This document shows, one piece after another, positions 25,841 through 35,211 of a stretch of DNA of 64,000 bases. How positions within the stretch are numbered: the first letter of the stretch is position 1; each line of letters begins with the position of its first letter. The stretch is from positions 868,001 through 932,000 of the forward strand of contig NZ_SPQT01000001.1 in NCBI RefSeq assembly GCF_004571025.1, written 5' to 3'. Both the position numbers and the translations under genes were made by a program. Source of the DNA: Bradyrhizobium niftali (GTDB lineage: Bacteria; Pseudomonadota; Alphaproteobacteria; Rhizobiales; Xanthobacteraceae). The notes below the pieces were generated by a model. It saw only the letters and a program-made list of their open reading frames with translations. It was not told where the DNA came from and searched no databases.

Positions 25841-26542
25841 TTGATATCCAAGGGGGGCGATAAAACCAATTTCGAGAGCTCGATACGCGCGGTCGAGCGG
25901 GAGACGCTGAATGACCGGGTCTACCGCGAGCTACGGACGATGATCATGTCCGGCGGCTTCGTTCCTGGAGCCGAGATGAAGCTTCGGACCTTGGCGCAAA
26001 GCCTACACGTCAGCCTCATGCCGGTTCGCGATGCCATCGGCCGCTTGGTGGTCGAGCGCGCGCTGAAGATGCTGCCCAATCACAGGGTGATCGTGCCCGA
26101 AATAACGATCGACGAATTCCTGGAGATCCGCCGCGTGCGTATTCTCTTGGAAGGCGAGGCAGCCGCGCTCGCCTGCGCGCACATCGGCACTGATGGCATT
26201 GCCGAGCTCAAGCGACTCCATGAGAAGATCAAGTCGCTGGGCACGAACAAGCAGCGGCAGTTTTGGGCGCTTAATCAGGAATTCCACTTCACCATCTATG
26301 AAGCGGCCAAGAGCCCGTTGTTGCTCTCGATCATCGAGTCGCTCTGGCTTCAAATCGGGCCTGTATTCAACCAAATCCCGATGAATCTCACATCGGAAGG
26401 TGCCCGAGGGCACCAACGCATCATCACGGCCCTGAGCTCCCGTGATGCCAAAGCGGCGCGGGCCGCGCTCACCGAGGATCTCATGAAGGGTGGAGATCGC
26501 GTCATCGCTACCCTCATTCAGGACAAGCAGCCGGCGGGCTGA
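25841..26542 (+). CDS. GntR-family transcriptional regulator (FCD subfamily)
   Basis: This protein of about 233 residues has an N-terminal GntR winged HTH (NDRVYRELRTMIMSGGFVPG, then LRTLAQSLHVSLMPVRDAIG) and a C-terminal all-helical FCD ligand domain that normally binds a metal and a carboxylate. I favour the TTG at 25841, which has GAGGGG upstream; a GTG at 25805 would add 12 residues. Its VSLMPVRDAI replaces the usual VSRTPVREAL but keeps the helix. The regulated genes may be the meta operon or something lost. Confidence 0.8.
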   Translation: MISKGGDKTNFESSIRAVERETLNDRVYRELRTMIMSGGFVPGAEMKLRTLAQSLHVSLMPVRDAIGRLVVERALKMLPNHRVIVPEITIDEFLEIRRVRILLEGEAAALACAHIGTDGIAELKRLHEKIKSLGTNKQRQFWALNQEFHFTIYEAAKSPLLLSIIESLWLQIGPVFNQIPMNLTSEGARGHQRIITALSSRDAKAARAALTEDLMKGGDRVIATLIQDKQPAG

Positions 26543-26697
26543 AAGCTCTGATCTCACTATGCAGCGAGTGCCGGCGTTCGTTGAATGCCGGAACGGATGC
26601 GCGCGGCCGAGCGGCAGAAGCCAACAAATCTTGCGCCGACGGCTTGTAATGGCATGCCGCGATCTGCAAACACCCCGACCTCGCCAGGAGGCTTGCT

Positions 26698-27090
26698 CTG
26701 ATCAACAGCGTCGATGGCATCGGACTGCCGACCGCCGTGGCGATCCTGGTGCGCCTGCCGGAGATCGGGCGGATCACACGGGAGCAGGCTGTCGCCCTTG
26801 CCGGTCTTGCGCCCTATGACGACGACAGCGGCGAGCAAACCGGTGTTCGACATATCGAAGGCGGACGAAAGCGGCTGCGTCGCGCCTTCTACACTGCTTC
26901 ATTGGCGGCGTCGTTTCGATGGAATCCGCAGCTCATCAAGCTCTATCAACGGCTGACTGCCGCAGGAAAGGAACACAAGCGCGCACTCATTGCCTGTGCC
27001 AGGAAGATGCTCATCTTCGCCAACACAGTGGTGGCTCGCGGTACCCCGTGGTGCGGCGAACCACCGATGCGATCATTCCCTGTTTCTTAG
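26698..27090 (+). pseudogene. IS110-family transposase remnant (C-terminal half)
   Basis: The frame from about 26698 encodes SVDGIGLPTAVAILVRLPEI, then ALAGLAPYDDDSG, GGRKRLRRAFYTASLAA and LIACARKMLIFANTV. This is the Transposase_20 domain of IS110 elements, with its helix-hairpin-helix-like start. The N-terminal DEDD catalytic half is not present upstream, so the element is dead. Confidence 0.75.
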
Positions 27091-27289
27091 TTCGACCTGG
27101 ACGCGTTTCTTCGTCCCGACCTTCGGACGCCTATGACGTCGCGCGCAACGTCGGTCAAGGATGGCCGTCGCTCGCCCTAACCTCACCTGATCTGCCGCCA
27201 GGCCACGCCTTGACCGACGCGAGCACGCCGTCACCATTGGAAGACGCAGACGATCCCAAAGGCAGCAACCGTTTAATGGTTGCTACGAG

Positions 27290-28786
27290 CTATTTCCCCT
27301 CACGCAATCCCATGAAGGCCTGCTGCAGCTTTTGCGATGCATCTGCGAGTTTCGCCCGCGCTGCATCGAGCCAGGCACGATCGGCCGCGAGGTGATCGCC
27401 CGCGCCCTTGAGCATGCGCGCGACCTCGGCCGGCTGCGGGCCGCCGAGGCCCTTGCTCGCTTCGACCATGTTCTCCGCGCTGAGCGAGCGGCGGAATTGC
27501 TCTTCCGACAGCGGCAGTTTTGTCTCCATCTTCGCAGCCGTCGCGATGTCCACGTAGATCCGCTGCGCCTCCGCATACGGAATCTGGCTCGCACGCAGAC
27601 GGCGGCCGCGACCGTAGTTGACCAGCTCCGATGCAAAATGATGCCCGATGCGGAAGGGCACGTCGGCCTCGCGCTGCAGGGTGTCAGCGAGTTCTGTCGT
27701 GGTGGAGTAGTCGCTGTTGACTTCGTCGAGCGCGCGCTCGGGGCGGAAGCGCATGGTGCGGATAATGCTCTCGGCATGCGCGAACAGCGCCGCCATGTCC
27801 CGCAGCATCACGTTCGGATATTCCTTCGGATTGCCGAAATCCTTGTAATCGCTCATGCCAGGCTCGACATTGTGGGCGATGATGGCGAAGGTCGCGGCCT
27901 CGCCGATCAGCGTGCTCGCCTCCGCGCGCAGCCGCACCAGCCCGCTCGGATTGCGCTTCTGGGGCATGATCGAGGAGATGCCGGTCTCGTTGCCCTCGGT
28001 CAGGACGATCCACGGCTCGGTCTGGGCATATTGCGTGGTGACGTCGGCGATGAAGGCGCCGAGTATCAGTGCGCTCGATGTCGCAAGCCCCGCCAGCTCG
28101 GCGCCGCCGTCGATCGGCGAAACCTGGTTGGCGTCGAGCGAGTTTTCGACCGGTGCATCGAAGCCGAGCAGTTGGGCCAGCCGCGGCCGGTCGACTGGGA
28201 AGCTCGACGTGCCGAGCGCGGCGGCGCCGAGCGGCGACTGGTTTAGCCGCGCGTAGGCCTCGCGCATCCGAGCGGCTTGTCGATCCAGCGCGTTGGCATA
28301 GGCGGAAACATAGTGGCCGAGCGTCACCGGCTGCGCCTGCACGCCCCAGGTATATGCCGGCAGGATCGCGTTCGGCGCCTGTGCTCCGAGCGCCAGCAGC
28401 GCGTCGCGCATGCCGTTCAGCTTCTCGAAAGCGGTGAGGAAATCGTCGCGCGTGATCAGCCGTTGTGTGGTCGAGCCGATGTCCTGCCGGCTGCGCCCGG
28501 AATGCAACCGGCTGATGTCGGGCCCGCCCGCCGCCATCAGCTCTTTTTCCACGATGAGATAATCGCCGGAGCGTGCCGCTCCCGGTGCATCGCCCGAGCT
28601 ATCGACCTTGTTGATCGCGTCAAAGATCTTGGCGCCCAGCGGCTTCGGCACGATGCCGCGCTCGACGACCATCACGGCTGAGGCCTTGTTGATCTCCGAC
28701 AGCCAGAAGAAGCGGTCGCGCGGGGCGGCCTGTGACGGGACGATGAGAGCGGCTGACAACAGGATTGCGGCGGAATGAGCGCGCAT
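27290..28786 (-). CDS. Exported argininosuccinate-lyase-like enzyme
   Basis: This 498-residue fumarase/aspartase-superfamily protein carries the signature ISSIMPQKRNPSG near residue 290 and HSGRSRQDIGST near 95, both typical of argininosuccinate lyases. Unlike the housekeeping enzyme, it opens with a clear signal peptide (MRAHSAAILLSAALIVPSQA, cleavage after QAA) and would act in the periplasm. I chose the ATG at 28786, which has GGGAGG upstream. It could eliminate fumarate from an N-substituted aspartate, as related C-N lyases do; the substrate is unknown. It stands alone between insertion-sequence remnants. Confidence 0.78.
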   Translation of the reverse strand: MRAHSAAILLSAALIVPSQAAPRDRFFWLSEINKASAVMVVERGIVPKPLGAKIFDAINKVDSSGDAPGAARSGDYLIVEKELMAAGGPDISRLHSGRSRQDIGSTTQRLITRDDFLTAFEKLNGMRDALLALGAQAPNAILPAYTWGVQAQPVTLGHYVSAYANALDRQAARMREAYARLNQSPLGAAALGTSSFPVDRPRLAQLLGFDAPVENSLDANQVSPIDGGAELAGLATSSALILGAFIADVTTQYAQTEPWIVLTEGNETGISSIMPQKRNPSGLVRLRAEASTLIGEAATFAIIAHNVEPGMSDYKDFGNPKEYPNVMLRDMAALFAHAESIIRTMRFRPERALDEVNSDYSTTTELADTLQREADVPFRIGHHFASELVNYGRGRRLRASQIPYAEAQRIYVDIATAAKMETKLPLSEEQFRRSLSAENMVEASKGLGGPQPAEVARMLKGAGDHLAADRAWLDAARAKLADASQKLQQAFMGLREGK

Positions 28787-29034
28787 TGCGATAACCTCCC
28801 TTGTTTTCTGCCTTATGACGTGAAGTGCTGCCGGGCGCCAGCGCAATGCAGCCATGAGCCTGCTCCATTGATCTCGTGCGCGGGATCAGCATGATTGACT
28901 GAGTAGTACTAGAGAAGCCTACGATCGTGATTGTCGCCGAACACAAACAGCGGAAACCGGAGTCCGACTGTCGAAATAGCGCCAGATTGCTCGCAATGCC
29001 CATCGCGAATGAAAGGTCGACCTCGCGCAACTAT

Positions 29035-29425
29035 CCTCCCGCTTCTTCAGGACGTCCGGCCGCTCCTGCTCGGCGGCGTGCGCGGTCCTTTTTGAGCGTG
29101 ATGGTCCGGCGCTGGAAGAAGCGCGAGAGCGCAGAGACGCTAAAGGCGTGACCGTAGGCGGCGAGCATCGCTTTCAACTCCTCGAACGTGCTGTCGGGCT
29201 CGGTCACAATCAGTGCGAGGATGCGTTCGGCCTGCGCTTCGATCGCCGCCCTCTGGCTTCGGCGTCACCTTGCTCGTTTCGCGCGCCTGCGCCACCCAGC
29301 GGATCGCGCTCGACACCCCCACACCAAAGTGCGCAGCCTCCTCCCGACGCGACATGCCCCTGGATGGCGGCAACCACACGCTTGCGAAGATCGACCGACA
29401 GAAATGTTGCCGCGCCCGCCGACCT
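29035..29425 (-). pseudogene. IS630-family transposase N-terminal remnant
   Basis: Minus-strand frames give SVDLRKRVVAAIQG, MSRREEAAHFGVGVSSAIRW, VTPKPEGGDRSAG and, after shifts, LSRFFQRRTITLKKDRARR. This is the HTH N-terminal part of IS630 transposases. At least two frameshifts are present and the DDE catalytic part is absent. Confidence 0.65.
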
Positions 29426-29812
29426 CCTTCGCCAGCAGGTAGCTTGAATCAGCCTGATTTGGGAATCCCAAACGATTCAATCAGATCCTGGCCCGCTCTA
29501 AATGCAGGCGCAGCAAAAGCAAGAGCGGGATGGGAGAGCCGGTAATCATCGGCGGCATCGCGATCGGTGCGGGCAATCTCAGCTCGTCCGGGGTCACGGC
29601 GGCGATACTCCAAATGCCTCAACGCTGACGCCATCAACGGGCGGCCGGTTAAGTACCGGGATGAGGGATGACGCCTGAAATCCGGAGCAGTTGCAACTGG
29701 CGGCCAGGCTGATTCACGACCGGGGCCCATGGTGCTCGTCGGCAACATGAGCTTCTTCATTCGAGGCTGCAAATCTGTCAATGCCGGAACTCCCTCGCTG
29801 GGCAAGTCGCGC
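29426..29812. other. Stretch with no recognised gene
   Basis: Open frames on both strands here match nothing I recognise. The stretch sits between the IS630 remnant and the end of the IclR gene. Confidence 0.4.
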
Positions 29813-30547
29813 TCACGCAAGATGCAAAGCATTCTTCAATGCTTCTGTTATTTTTGTCCTATTCGGCTCGATGTAATCGACGGGACCTCCGATGCCGATG
29901 GCCATCGGCAAGTCTCGGTCCGACAAGGCGAGGGGGGCTGCAATTACCGCCGCTCCAACTGAGGCCGCATTGACTGAATACGCAATAGACGTGCGCCGCA
30001 CCTCGACCAGATCATTCATCAATGCTTTGAAATTGATCCGCTCGGCTTTGTTGTTGCGAGCATTGATGCGGCGCACAGTGGCGGCGATTTTGTCCTCGGA
30101 CTGTTGCGCTAACAAGATTTTGCCAACGGCTGTACGACAAAGCGGGCGTAGCTGGCCGATGCGCATCACCAACTGAACGGGCATAAGGGTCGGTACGACT
30201 TGAATATATTGCAGATCGATGCCGTTTTGGATACCGAGCACAACACTGCCCCCAGTCTCGTCGCGCAGCGCAGTCATTAAGGAAGTCAGCTCCGAGCCGC
30301 TAAAGTGTTGGTCGCGTAGCCAGCTCGAGGTCAGCGCCAATCGTAGCGTCGGCCGGTATGTCCGCTGCCTCACATCATGTTGCATATATCTCAATTCATG
30401 GAGGCACTTCATGAGCACGGACGTGCTTGATTGCGGATAGCCGAGTGCCTTGGAGATCTCTCCGATCGTTGCCGAGCCGCGCCGCTGGGCAAAGAATTCA
30501 AACACCTCCAAGACGCGCTTCGCGGATTTTATTGCAGAGCTATCCAT
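29813..30547 (-). CDS. IclR-family transcriptional regulator (intact copy)
   Basis: This 244-residue IclR protein has an N-terminal HTH (AKRVLEVFEFFAQRRGSATI, then EISKALGYPQSSTSVLMKC) and a full effector domain ending in SDRDLPMAIGIGGPVDYIEP. I chose the ATG at 30547; frames reach 30643. It diverges from a truncated CoA-transferase gene. A truncated second copy of the same promoter region lies at 44.4 kb in front of the intact CoA-transferase operon, so this regulator probably controlled that operon before rearrangement and may still do so in trans. Confidence 0.85.
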   Translation of the reverse strand: MDSSAIKSAKRVLEVFEFFAQRRGSATIGEISKALGYPQSSTSVLMKCLHELRYMQHDVRQRTYRPTLRLALTSSWLRDQHFSGSELTSLMTALRDETGGSVVLGIQNGIDLQYIQVVPTLMPVQLVMRIGQLRPLCRTAVGKILLAQQSEDKIAATVRRINARNNKAERINFKALMNDLVEVRRTSIAYSVNAASVGAAVIAAPLALSDRDLPMAIGIGGPVDYIEPNRTKITEALKNALHLA

Positions 30548-30912
30548 CGTTTCAACCCGTTGCTTCGAAGCTGCTGCGATCGCACATGTCATGCCCGCGC
30601 AGCGGCCCACTTTATCACAACCATGATAAGTGGACACAAGCATGATGGTTATTCTTTACACATGACGCTTGTCCTGCTTGTTTTTGCGCCGATCGGAGCG
30701 GCCTTAAGGCTGTCTTTGATCACGGGAGGACAGATGTCAGAAATGCCCTTGTCGGGCCTTACCGTGCTGGAATTGGGCCACAGCATCGCTGCGCCCTACG
30801 CGGGATTAGTGCTTGCTGAGCGGGGTGCAGAGGTCATTAAGGTCGAGCGAACGGGTGTTGGCAATCCGGTGAGAGATTGGGGCCCGCCATATACCGACGG
30901 AATAGCGACGCC
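30154..30912. repeat. Direct repeat copy A: IclR 5' part, promoter, CoA-transferase 5' part
   Basis: About 757 bp here is nearly identical to about 44430-45190, differing by scattered substitutions and a 6-bp insertion (AGGCGT) present only in the second copy. It spans the N-terminal half of the IclR gene, the divergent promoter and the first 60 codons of the CoA transferase. Both ends lie inside genes. Confidence 0.9.
30607..30633. promoter_or_regulatory. Inverted repeat in the IclR/CoA-transferase divergent promoter (copy A)
   Basis: CCACTTTATCA and TGATAAGTGG flank CAACCA, a near-perfect palindrome with one extra T on the left. It is conserved exactly in the second copy at 44887-44913, and is a plausible IclR operator. 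Confidence 0.5.
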
Positions 30913-31042
30913 GTTTGCGCCGTCGCAGAGTTGTCGGTGCTATGCAACAGCGATCCATCCGCCCGCCTGGTGGCAAAGGCTCAAGGCGCTGAATAGCCGG
31001 GCTTTCGCGAATCTCGGCAAATTCGAGCCGGCACGCTCCTAG
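30734..31042 (+). pseudogene. Truncated type III CoA transferase (5' end only)
   Basis: The first 60 codons (MSEMPLSGLTVLELGHSIAA onward) match the intact CoA transferase at 45014 almost residue for residue. After TDGIAT the sequence becomes unrelated (PFAPSQSC) and stops at 31042. The catalytic Asp region is lost. The break at about 30912 is the right end of the direct repeat. Confidence 0.85.
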
Positions 31043-31272
31043 GATGTTCGGGCGAGGTGCCGAATGATTAGCGAGTACCTTCGCCGCGGCTTCGCACCCA
31101 CGGCAGCGGAACTGCACGATGCGCGGGGGGTACTCTGAGAGGCGCGTAAGAACGGGAAGCCGCCTTCGCACTGGTGGGGCGCATGGTCGATGCGCCGTTC
31201 TTGCCTAGGCGCGGCGGTTGCTGAAGCAGGCTGGCAGGAATCGTACTTTGGCGACGCACATGAAGGAGACAG

Positions 31273-32169
31273 ATGGTGGCCGAGACATCCGGCGCGCCGC
31301 CCTATCACCCGCAACCCAGCACGCCTCGGCGCAAGGTGCCCGCGGGCGCTTGGGACACGCATTTCCACATCTTCGAAAGCGCCGATCGGGGGGCCGCCGA
31401 TCCGACGGCGGCCTATGCGCCGATCGACGCGCCGAGAAGCGCCTTGGACCGGATGCACGCGCGCCTGGGCATCGACTTCGGCGTGTTCGTGCAGACGACG
31501 GCCGTGCTCGCGAATTACGACCGCTACATCGAGCAGCTCAGGGCCGACCCAAGGCTCAGGGGCGTCGCCGTGATCGACGACGACACGACGCAGGCGCAGC
31601 TCGAGGCCCTGCACTGGGCGGGTGTGCGCGGCGCGCGGTTCCACTTTGCCGCTTTTATCAAGAAGCGGCCCAGGATGGAGACCTTCCACCGCAGCGTCGC
31701 GCGCATCGCCGAGTTCGGCTGGCACGTGGTGCTGCACACGGAACCCAGCGACCTGATCGAGTTGGCGCCGGTGTTCGCGAAGCTGCCCATCCCCTTTGTC
31801 ATCGACCACTTCTCTCACATGCGAGTCAGCGAGGGCGTCGAGCAGCCCGGCTTCCACCGGCTCCTGAAGTTGCAGCAGCTGGAACGGTGCTGGGTGAAGA
31901 TCAGCAACAGCGACCGTTGGTCGGACGTCGGGCCGCCCGACTATTCCGATGCCGTGCCGCTCGGACGGGCCCTCATCCGCAATGGCAGCGACAGGTTGAT
32001 ATGGGGCACCGACTGGCCGCACGTGCTCTACCGGCGTCCGGGCGATCCCGGGCAACCGCCTCCCGACGACGGCGAGCTGATGAACCTGCTGTTCAGCATA
32101 ACCGACAACGACGACGAGATCGTGCGCCGGATCCTCGCGGAGAACCCGCTGCGTCTCTATGGTCGCTGA
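31273..32169 (+). CDS. Amidohydrolase, 2-pyrone-4,6-dicarboxylate lactonase (LigI)-like
   Basis: This 298-residue metal-dependent hydrolase of the amidohydrolase_2 family has DTHFHIF near residue 27, VLHTEP near 157, FVIDHFSHM near 178 and IWGTDWPH near 245. Those positions supply the ligands and catalytic Asp of LigI-type enzymes, which hydrolyse lactones of dicarboxylic acids. The ATG follows GGAGACAG. Its neighbour at 32513 is a second, divergent member of the family. Substrate specificity is unknown; a lactone from aromatic or sugar-acid breakdown is plausible. Confidence 0.83.
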   Translation: MVAETSGAPPYHPQPSTPRRKVPAGAWDTHFHIFESADRGAADPTAAYAPIDAPRSALDRMHARLGIDFGVFVQTTAVLANYDRYIEQLRADPRLRGVAVIDDDTTQAQLEALHWAGVRGARFHFAAFIKKRPRMETFHRSVARIAEFGWHVVLHTEPSDLIELAPVFAKLPIPFVIDHFSHMRVSEGVEQPGFHRLLKLQQLERCWVKISNSDRWSDVGPPDYSDAVPLGRALIRNGSDRLIWGTDWPHVLYRRPGDPGQPPPDDGELMNLLFSITDNDDEIVRRILAENPLRLYGR

Positions 32170-32315
32170 TCCGGGATAACGTCATGGATGGATTCGGAAA
32201 AACCTTGAATCAGCGACGAATGCCCGGTTCTCCTACGCTAACCGGTGCCACCGCACCTATTTCCGTCGCGACCGGCGGTGCCGTCGCGCGACACCCACAA
32301 CGAAACCGAGACAAG

Positions 32316-32474
32316 ATGACATTGAACCGCCGAACGCTCTTGAGCGTTGCCGCAGCCGCCGGCGCGGCTTCTTCGATTACCCCGGCAGCCACGGACGCGG
32401 TTGGGCATGCGCGTGAGGCGAAGATACTTGGAGGCGTGGGTAGTGCGCCTTGGGCTTCGACCCAGGATGTCTGA
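32316..32474 (+). pseudogene. Orphan Tat signal peptide ORF (truncated exported protein)
   Basis: This 52-residue frame begins MTLNRRTLLSVAAAAGAASS, a textbook twin-arginine leader with A-rich hydrophobic core. It ends 32 residues later at a stop, with no mature domain. It lies between the two lactonase-like genes. It is most simply the start of an exported protein whose body was deleted. Confidence 0.55.
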
Positions 32475-32512
32475 ATTCGGGGAGGAAGAGTCCAGCTTCT
32501 TTTCCGGAGAAC

Positions 32513-33403
32513 ATGCTCATGCCGATCGCATCCGTTTGCCTGCCGCCTCCAGCCCACTATGAGGCGCCGCGTTTCCCTGTCCCCGCGTGGTCGTGCGATT
32601 CACACTGCCACGTGACTCCGCATGACTACGAAAACACCGTACCCGACGCCGGCTACAGTCCTGCACCGGCTACGCCGGCAGCGCTGCGCCAGCTTCGGGC
32701 TTCAATCGGGTTCGGAAGATCCGTGGTGATTCAAGCCAGTGTGTACGGGTTGGACAATCGGGCCGTCGAGCAGGCGCTGCGTGGCGAGCCGGATGTTTTG
32801 CGAGGCGTGGTAGTGGCCGACCGTCGGGTGAGCGATGCTCAGATCGACCAGTGGCATGCGCTCGGCGTACGCGGAATGCGGTTCATCATGTCGGGCCAAC
32901 TGGGTGGCACGGTGGGCATCGAGGATCTGGTACAGCTCGCGTCGCGGCTGTCGGAACGAGGCTGGCATGCAGAGGTGGCACTTCGCTCGGAGCAGTGGAC
33001 GGAGCTGATGCCCGTGTTGCGTTCATTGGGATGTCCCCTCGTGATCGATCATCTGGGAGGACTTCCTCCCGAGATGGCTGGCGAAGCGGAGCAGGCGATC
33101 TTTTCCCTGCTATCAGCGGGTCGCGCATGGATCAAATTGATTGGCTATCGCTTGTCGCCTGACCTCATGGAGCCCCGACTGATCCATCGCGCCCAGCGAC
33201 TATATGCAGCTGCGCCGGAGCGGATGGTATGGGGTACGGACTGGCCACACGTCGGGCTTATCGAAGCGAGCGACGCAGGCCGGTTGCTCAACGCCTTCGC
33301 CGGCTGGTTTGAGCATGATGCCGGAGTCCTAAATCAGTTGCTGTCCCTCAACCCTGAGGTGCTCTTCGATTTCCCGCGTCGGGCGAACGTAACATTAGGC
33401 TGA
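32513..33403 (+). CDS. Second amidohydrolase of the LigI-like family
   Basis: This protein of about 296 residues shows SCDSHCHVTP near the N-terminus, LVIDHLGGLPPEMAG near 190 and MVWGTDWPHVGL near 240, the same metal and catalytic landmarks as its upstream neighbour. The start is either ATG 32513 or ATG 32519; both follow GGAGA. Sequence identity to the first copy appears low, so these are old paralogues or independent acquisitions, not a recent duplication. Substrate unknown; a lactone or cyclic ester is likely. Confidence 0.8.
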   Translation: MLMPIASVCLPPPAHYEAPRFPVPAWSCDSHCHVTPHDYENTVPDAGYSPAPATPAALRQLRASIGFGRSVVIQASVYGLDNRAVEQALRGEPDVLRGVVVADRRVSDAQIDQWHALGVRGMRFIMSGQLGGTVGIEDLVQLASRLSERGWHAEVALRSEQWTELMPVLRSLGCPLVIDHLGGLPPEMAGEAEQAIFSLLSAGRAWIKLIGYRLSPDLMEPRLIHRAQRLYAAAPERMVWGTDWPHVGLIEASDAGRLLNAFAGWFEHDAGVLNQLLSLNPEVLFDFPRRANVTLG

Positions 33404-33688
33404 AGGTACAACTCCGCATCCCAACTATGGCAGTCGATCTCCGAGCTGTCGTTAGGCGGGGCCTCTTAACTTCCACAACCGAGAACAAGATGAAATTACT
33501 CACGAAGATTTCCGAATCGCAATGGCGGGCGAACGGGGTAGAGCCGTGAAGGAGAACGCGCGCTGGAAACAAACTTTGGATGTGGCGGACGTGAAGCTGG
33601 AATAGTGCAAAACCTCAGGCTGCGAAACTTGTCCTCAACAATCCTGGCCCTGAGATGTGGGTCCGGCCAATGACACCTTGGAGCTTTG

Positions 33689-34492
33689 ATGCAGTTGGTA
33701 GGAAAAACAGCGGTTGTCACCGGAGGCGCCCGTGGCCTTGGACGAGCGTTTGCCTTACGTTTGGCGTCGCTCGGAGCCGACGTCGCCATCATCGATATCG
33801 ACCTTAACGCTGCTGCAGCGTTTGGAGAGGTTTTAAAGGCTCCCAGCGTAGCGGAGGAAATTCAGAACTTGGGTCGGCGTGGCATCGGTATCCAGACGGA
33901 CTTGACAGATCGCGAGAAAGCCGTCGAGGCAATAGAACAGGTCTATTCGACTCTGGGGAGAATTGACATTCTCGTGAACAACGCCGGAGGTGCAATTACT
34001 CCGACGCAATTCAGCGCTGCTTCGGCCACTCGCAATGAAGACCTGCGTCTACTTCTGGACGTGAATCTCTTCAGTACAGTCAATTGTTGCGTCGCGGCCG
34101 CACCGTACATGTCGAGTATCGGCGGCGGTGTGATCGTGAATATGGCATCCACGACAGGGACCACCGTCTACAGCAAGGGTGTACTGGCTGGCTATGGCGC
34201 GACTAAAGCTGCGATCGCACATTATACCCGTTACCTCGCGGCGGAACTCGGACCGAGAGGCACGCGCGTGAATTGCATGGCGCCGGCAATCATCTGGACC
34301 TCGCGCGTTGCTGCGCAAGCGGCTGCACGAGGGGTTGGCACACAGGACGAGACGGCATCCATACCCTTGCGACGTTTCGGGTCTATCGAGGACTGCACTG
34401 GGGTCCTAGAATTCTTGACGACTCCGTTATCGCAGTATGTGACAGGCCAGGTGATCTCCGTTTGCGGTGGTTCGGTGCTGACTCCGAGTTGA
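33689..34492 (+). CDS. Short-chain dehydrogenase/reductase
   Basis: This 267-residue classical SDR has TGGARGLG for NAD(P) binding, a following acidic residue (IDIDL) that favours NAD, NNAGG, and the catalytic NMASTTG with YGATK. The ATG at 33689 is preferred over the adjacent TTG at 33686. It stands between the lactonase genes and a fossil area, about 285 bp after the second lactonase. Its base composition appears lower in GC than the surrounding genes. Function beyond oxidoreduction is unknown. Confidence 0.85.
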   Translation: MQLVGKTAVVTGGARGLGRAFALRLASLGADVAIIDIDLNAAAAFGEVLKAPSVAEEIQNLGRRGIGIQTDLTDREKAVEAIEQVYSTLGRIDILVNNAGGAITPTQFSAASATRNEDLRLLLDVNLFSTVNCCVAAAPYMSSIGGGVIVNMASTTGTTVYSKGVLAGYGATKAAIAHYTRYLAAELGPRGTRVNCMAPAIIWTSRVAAQAAARGVGTQDETASIPLRRFGSIEDCTGVLEFLTTPLSQYVTGQVISVCGGSVLTPS

Positions 34493-34554
34493 GCTGACCC
34501 ACTCCGCAAACGCAGCAAGGCCTCGCCGAGCGCCTGCTCCGAGAGGACTGGATC

Positions 34555-35036
34555 TCATGCAGCGCGCAGGATCACTCCGTCGAGGGCCTCGAGCCGTTGC
34601 AGCTGACCGTACAGGCGAGCGGCATCGTGCCCATTCCCCGCCACGCAATCCATGAACTTTGCCTCGAGTTCGCCGGCTATCAAGGGGATGTGCGATCCCG
34701 CCACGCGCTTCCTCGATCTCGCCGCTGTCGAAAAGGCGTCCATCGTCCATCTGCACGGCTACACGGTCGCTGGCGGCGAGCGTCGGTTCGTGCGGGCAAA
34801 CGATCTCCACCTTGCGCATCAAAGCCCGAACATCGTCGCGCAACAGGGAACGAGCCTGCAGCTCGGACAAGCCGACCTTCCGAACAGAAAGGGCCGCCGC
34901 GATCGGGAACTCTAGGCTGAACTTGGCTTCGAGTCCGGTGTGGGGTTCGTGGTGCGCAGCATGGCTGCCTGCGTGAGCCTGATGCTCCCCCGGACCTTCC
35001 GGACGCGCCTGCGTCGAGGCTGTGTTGGCGCGCGAG
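34555..35036 (-). pseudogene. MmgE/PrpD-family C-terminal fossil
   Basis: Minus-strand frames give HTGLEAKFSLEFPIAAALSV, then VEIVCPHEPTLA, VAVQMDDGRLFDSGEIEEAR and GELEAKFMDCVAGN. These are the beta-strand and C-terminal parts of MmgE/PrpD proteins. At least two frameshifts interrupt them. The N-terminal helical domain is missing and an unrelated CoA-transferase start is joined in its place. Confidence 0.65.
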
Positions 35037-35185
35037 GTGCGGCTTCTCGATCTTGATCACATCGGTGCCGAGGTCGGCCAGGATCTGCCCCGGCGAAAGC
35101 GCAGCAATGCTGTGGCCGAGCTCGATCACTACATGGGCGGCGAGCGGCAGGGGCGAAGCGGGGGTCTTGCGGTCGTTCAAGCGGT
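35037..35185 (-). pseudogene. CoA-transferase 5' fossil joined to the MmgE fossil
   Basis: The frame starting near 35183 encodes VIELGHSIAALSPGQILADL, then GTDVIKIEKPH, the conserved N-terminus of type III CoA transferases. It is lost after about 50 codons and runs into MmgE/PrpD debris. The intact operon at 45-49 kb contains both gene families, so this is the trace of a second such operon. Confidence 0.65.
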
Positions 35186-35211
35186 GTCTCGAGATTCCTG
35201 CGCTCGCGGCC

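Noticed and set aside
26698-27090. An active IS110 element
   Set aside because: Only the C-terminal half of the transposase is present; no catalytic DEDD part was found upstream.
30806-31171. Minus-strand frame with a CxxC-like region
   Set aside because: It overlaps the truncated CoA transferase; the RCRGCEAA motif alone is too weak to support a gene.
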